Source: Cytophagaceae bacterium (GTDB lineage Bacteria; Bacteroidota; Bacteroidia; Cytophagales; Spirosomataceae). From it: DNA of 8,342 nt. The DNA lies in assembly GCA_027485075.1 (NCBI GenBank), contig JAIXRT010000224.1, forward strand, positions 1-8,342, written 5' to 3'. The translations under genes were made by a program, and so were the position numbers. Positions 6,356 through 8,342 of the stretch are shown here, in pieces. Positions within the stretch are counted from its first letter, which is position 1, and every line of letters begins with the position of its first letter. A model generated the notes under the pieces. It was not told the origin of the DNA, made no database searches, and saw nothing but the letters and a program-made list of their open reading frames with translations.

Positions 6356-6853
6356 ATGAAAAAATTATTACTTATCGCATGTGTAATCACAGGCGGATTA
6401 ATTTCTTGTACGAAACAAGAAAGTTCAATGCCAGAAGGAGGTATTGGGTATATTAAGGCAAAGTCGGAGAACATTGACTTAACCATCAAATCGATGACAA
6501 CGATGTCGGAAGGAGATTCCGCTGCTTACCGTGCTACCTATGCGGAGGATGTTGTATTTTATGACAATACCGATACATTAACCTTAGACCAAAACGTATC
6601 CATATTTACAAATATGAAAGCGAAAGGTGCTACGATGAAATTAGATAAAATCGTTGATATCAAAGAAATGATTTATCCTGTACCAAATAAAGACACATTA
6701 CACTATGTTTTGGCGTATGCGTGGTTCACATTAACTCGCGGAGATAAGTCTACCAAAGTGATCATTAATTCCGTAGACCAAATAGAAAATGGGAAACAGG
6801 TGAAAGAATGGTTGCGGTACGATTCCAAGAAGATGAATGAGATTTTGAAATAA
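6356..6853 (+). CDS. NTF2/SnoaL-like lipoprotein
   Basis: A 165-residue protein whose first 18 residues are a lipoprotein signal peptide: 'MKKLLLIACVITGG' then the lipobox Leu15-Ile-Ser-Cys18. The mature protein should be lipid-anchored through Cys18. The residues after Cys (TKQESS) do not settle which membrane or face it occupies. The remainder resembles an NTF2/SnoaL-like domain: a helix with 'SMTTMSEGDSAAYRATYAEDVVFYDNT' spread over about 46-72, then alternating strands ('YVLAYAWFTLTRG', 'TKVIINSVDQIENGKQVKEW'). The 'YAEDVVFYDN' turn is typical of these folds. It is the last gene of the module, 51 bases after the preceding stop, with an almost identical 5' leader. It ends 4 bases before copy 2 of the 38-base repeat. 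No catalytic assignment is possible. Confidence 0.82.
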   Translation: MKKLLLIACVITGGLISCTKQESSMPEGGIGYIKAKSENIDLTIKSMTTMSEGDSAAYRATYAEDVVFYDNTDTLTLDQNVSIFTNMKAKGATMKLDKIVDIKEMIYPVPNKDTLHYVLAYAWFTLTRGDKSTKVIINSVDQIENGKQVKEWLRYDSKKMNEILK

Positions 6854-6857
6854 CCCC

Positions 6858-6895
6858 CTTACCTTTGGCAATCCTCCAAGGTTTGCCAAAGGTAG
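6858..6895 (-). repeat. 38-base palindromic element, copy 2 (inverted)
   Basis: The exact reverse complement of 3019-3056, loop included (TCCTCCAAGGT on the plus strand). It starts 5 bases after the lipoprotein stop codon's first downstream base run and is followed by a strong hairpin terminator. Read on the minus strand, as downstream of the PQQ dehydrogenase gene, the order is stop, terminator hairpin, palindrome, the same as after the PhyH gene. Confidence 0.85.
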
Positions 6896-6898
6896 TTG

Positions 6899-6928
6899 AA
6901 AAAAGGAGGACCAACGTCCTCCTTTTTT
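6899..6928. terminator. strong bidirectional terminator between convergent genes
   Basis: AAAAAA-GGAGGAC, loop CAAC, GTCCTCC-TTTTTT: a perfect 13-pair stem including the A/T flanks, with T-tracts on both strands. It lies between the end of the lipoprotein gene and the end of the PQQ dehydrogenase gene, so it can stop transcription from both sides. Confidence 0.88.
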
Positions 6929-6951
6929 ATTTTATCAAGTACCTGTTATTC

Positions 6952-8342
6952 TTACTTTTTCTTCGCCTCCGCGTAAATATACTGTTGAATATTTTTCACT
7001 TGTTGGGCCGTAAAGCGATTCCCAAAGTTTGGCATTCCTTTAGGTAAAAATATACCCTTACGAACGATATCATCAATCATCGCTAAGATCTCCGGTTTTG
7101 AATAAGTCAAATTCGGAATCGAACCACCTCCTTTTAAATCGTGGCAACTTGCACAATATAATCCGAATAACTTGCCTCCTTCAGCTAATTCAGCTGGCGT
7201 AGCAGTTACCGCAACATTCACTTTCGTCTTTGCTTCAGCTGGAACTAAGGCGGGCATTTTACCCTTACCACCTATTTTAAAGGTAAATATGCGACCTGGC
7301 TGGATGGTTTCCGTAAACTTATTCCATAAGCCCATAACCCCACCCCAACCAACGGCTACGGTCACATATTGTACCCCGTCAACCAGATAAGTCACCGGGG
7401 GCGCAATGATACCCGATTTCAAATCAACCTCCCATAATTGTTTTCCAGTCTTCGCGTCATAAGCACGAAACTGCCCTTGCGCATTACCTTGAAATACTAA
7501 ATCAGAAGTAGTTAAAACCCCGGCATCCCAAATAGACGCACCTGGAGAACGCCACACCTCTTTTCCCGCGACCGGATCCCAAGCGATTAAACGACCCTCC
7601 ATTTTATGCGCTTTGGGATCATCCAACATTTTATTCTTGGGGTTTACAGCAGATCCTGTATTCCAGTTTTTGGGATCATATTTAAAATCAACCTGATTTC
7701 CATGTGGATAAGACATCTCACGTGAAGGAATATAGACCAATTTTGTCACTGGATTATAAGCCATCGCCTGCCAATTATGTCCACCAATCGGCGAAGGTGC
7801 TACCAATTTATTGAATTTCTCATAGCGACTGTTCGGAGTTTCTACCGGACGTCCCGTCTTCAAATCCACATGCGTAGCCCAGTTGACATATGTATACGGA
7901 TCCGCCTTCAATAATTCCCCCGTTTCACGATCTAACACATAAAAGAATCCATTCTTAGGTGCCTGCATAATAACCTTGCGATCTTTCCCTCCAATCTTCA
8001 TGTCTGCCAAAATCATTTGTTGGACCGCCGTAAAATCCCAAGTCTCACCCGGTGTCGTTTGGTAATGCCATTTATATTCACCCGTCTTTACATCCACGGC
8101 AACAATGGAAGAAAGGAATAAATTATCCCCACCACCTGGACTACGAATTTCTCGATTCCATGGCGAACCATTTCCAGTGCCAATATATACCAAACCCAAA
8201 GCAGGATCATACGCAAAGCCATCCCAGGCTGTTCCGCCACCACCAATTTTCCACCACTCCCCTTTCCAGGTTTTAGCCGCATCTTCCATTGCCTTCGACT
8301 CAAATCCCTTTTTAGGATCGCCTGGTACCGTCCAGAAGCGCC
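6952..8342 (-). CDS. PQQ-dependent alcohol dehydrogenase with fused cytochrome c domain, N-terminus cut by window edge
   Basis: The frame stays open to the right edge. The ATG at 8289 is internal, since 17 further codons before it read 'RFWTVPGDPKKGFESKA', a conserved quinoprotein segment. The visible 463 residues hold the second part of the eight-bladed PQQ propeller. 'GGGGTAWDG' and 'GTGNGSPWN' (Asn as probable Ca2+ ligand) are present, and 'TPGETWDFTA' supplies the predicted catalytic Asp at 8035-8037. The C-terminal about 75 residues are a class I cytochrome c with CASCH (coded at 7141-7155) and the axial Met in 'KGMPNFG' (7033-7035). By family knowledge, such quinohemoproteins oxidise primary alcohols (or related substrates) in the periplasm and pass electrons from PQQH2 to the fused haem. 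The diagnostic PQQ-side disulfide and the signal peptide lie outside the window. It converges on the exported-protein module; no functional link is evident. Confidence 0.94.
   Translation of the reverse strand, partial: RFWTVPGDPKKGFESKAMEDAAKTWKGEWWKIGGGGTAWDGFAYDPALGLVYIGTGNGSPWNREIRSPGGGDNLFLSSIVAVDVKTGEYKWHYQTTPGETWDFTAVQQMILADMKIGGKDRKVIMQAPKNGFFYVLDRETGELLKADPYTYVNWATHVDLKTGRPVETPNSRYEKFNKLVAPSPIGGHNWQAMAYNPVTKLVYIPSREMSYPHGNQVDFKYDPKNWNTGSAVNPKNKMLDDPKAHKMEGRLIAWDPVAGKEVWRSPGASIWDAGVLTTSDLVFQGNAQGQFRAYDAKTGKQLWEVDLKSGIIAPPVTYLVDGVQYVTVAVGWGGVMGLWNKFTETIQPGRIFTFKIGGKGKMPALVPAEAKTKVNVAVTATPAELAEGGKLFGLYCASCHDLKGGGSIPNLTYSKPEILAMIDDIVRKGIFLPKGMPNFGNRFTAQQVKNIQQYIYAEAKKK

Noticed and set aside
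3019..6895. Terminal inverted repeats of a DNA transposon or integron-like element
   Set aside because: No transposase or recombinase gene lies between them and no target-site duplication is visible outside the copies.
6952..8289. PQQ dehydrogenase starting at the ATG at 8289
   Set aside because: Conserved family sequence continues upstream of that ATG to the window edge, so the gene is a partial one with its start outside.
8088..8303. 71-residue minus-strand frame and the plus-strand frame at 8052-8276
   Set aside because: Both overlap the PQQ dehydrogenase, whose motifs fix the true frame.

Overview
The window looks like chromosomal DNA from a Bacteroidota bacterium, perhaps a Cytophagales-type lineage (the phylum is likely; anything finer is a guess). 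The signs are AT-rich intergenic DNA, A-rich leaders without a clear Shine-Dalgarno before ATG-AAA-AAA starts, an AraC-type regulator fused to a multi-membrane-span N-terminus, and secreted proteins with short 'MKK' signal peptides. Eight protein-coding genes are supported. The first and last run off the window edges. No tRNA, rRNA, CRISPR array, transposase or integrase was seen.

Left part (1-1874, minus strand): an AraC-family regulator with an N-terminal cupin domain, followed 30 bases later by a YcbB-type L,D-transpeptidase cut by the left edge. Divergent from the regulator, on the plus strand, is a phytanoyl-CoA dioxygenase (PhyH) family Fe(II)/2-oxoglutarate oxygenase at 2000-2950. The roughly 125-base divergent region carries three similar GTC-AAA-type direct repeats at 23 and 44 base spacing, a plausible operator set for the AraC protein.

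Middle part (3019-6895): a four-gene plus-strand module bracketed by two exact copies, in inverted orientation, of a 38-base palindromic element. The module holds a membrane-embedded AraC-type regulator (probable TTG start), a secreted protein with two NTF2/SnoaL-like domains, a secreted protein of unknown function with a clear internal duplication suggestive of a dimeric alpha/beta-barrel fold, and an NTF2-like lipoprotein. Terminator-like hairpins sit after the regulator and in each gap between the exported-protein genes. Two of them end only about 15 bases before the next ATG, and the two leaders there are nearly identical. This set is the best candidate in the window for an undescribed system; the link between the regulator and the exported proteins is inferred from order and spacing only.

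Right part (6952-8342, minus strand): the C-terminal part of a PQQ-dependent alcohol dehydrogenase with a fused C-terminal cytochrome c domain (quinohemoprotein type), cut by the right edge. It converges on the module, and a strong bidirectional terminator lies between them.

No gene-free stretch exceeds 300 bases. The longest, 4292-4542, holds the end of one terminator and one 11-pair inverted repeat; I see no gene there.
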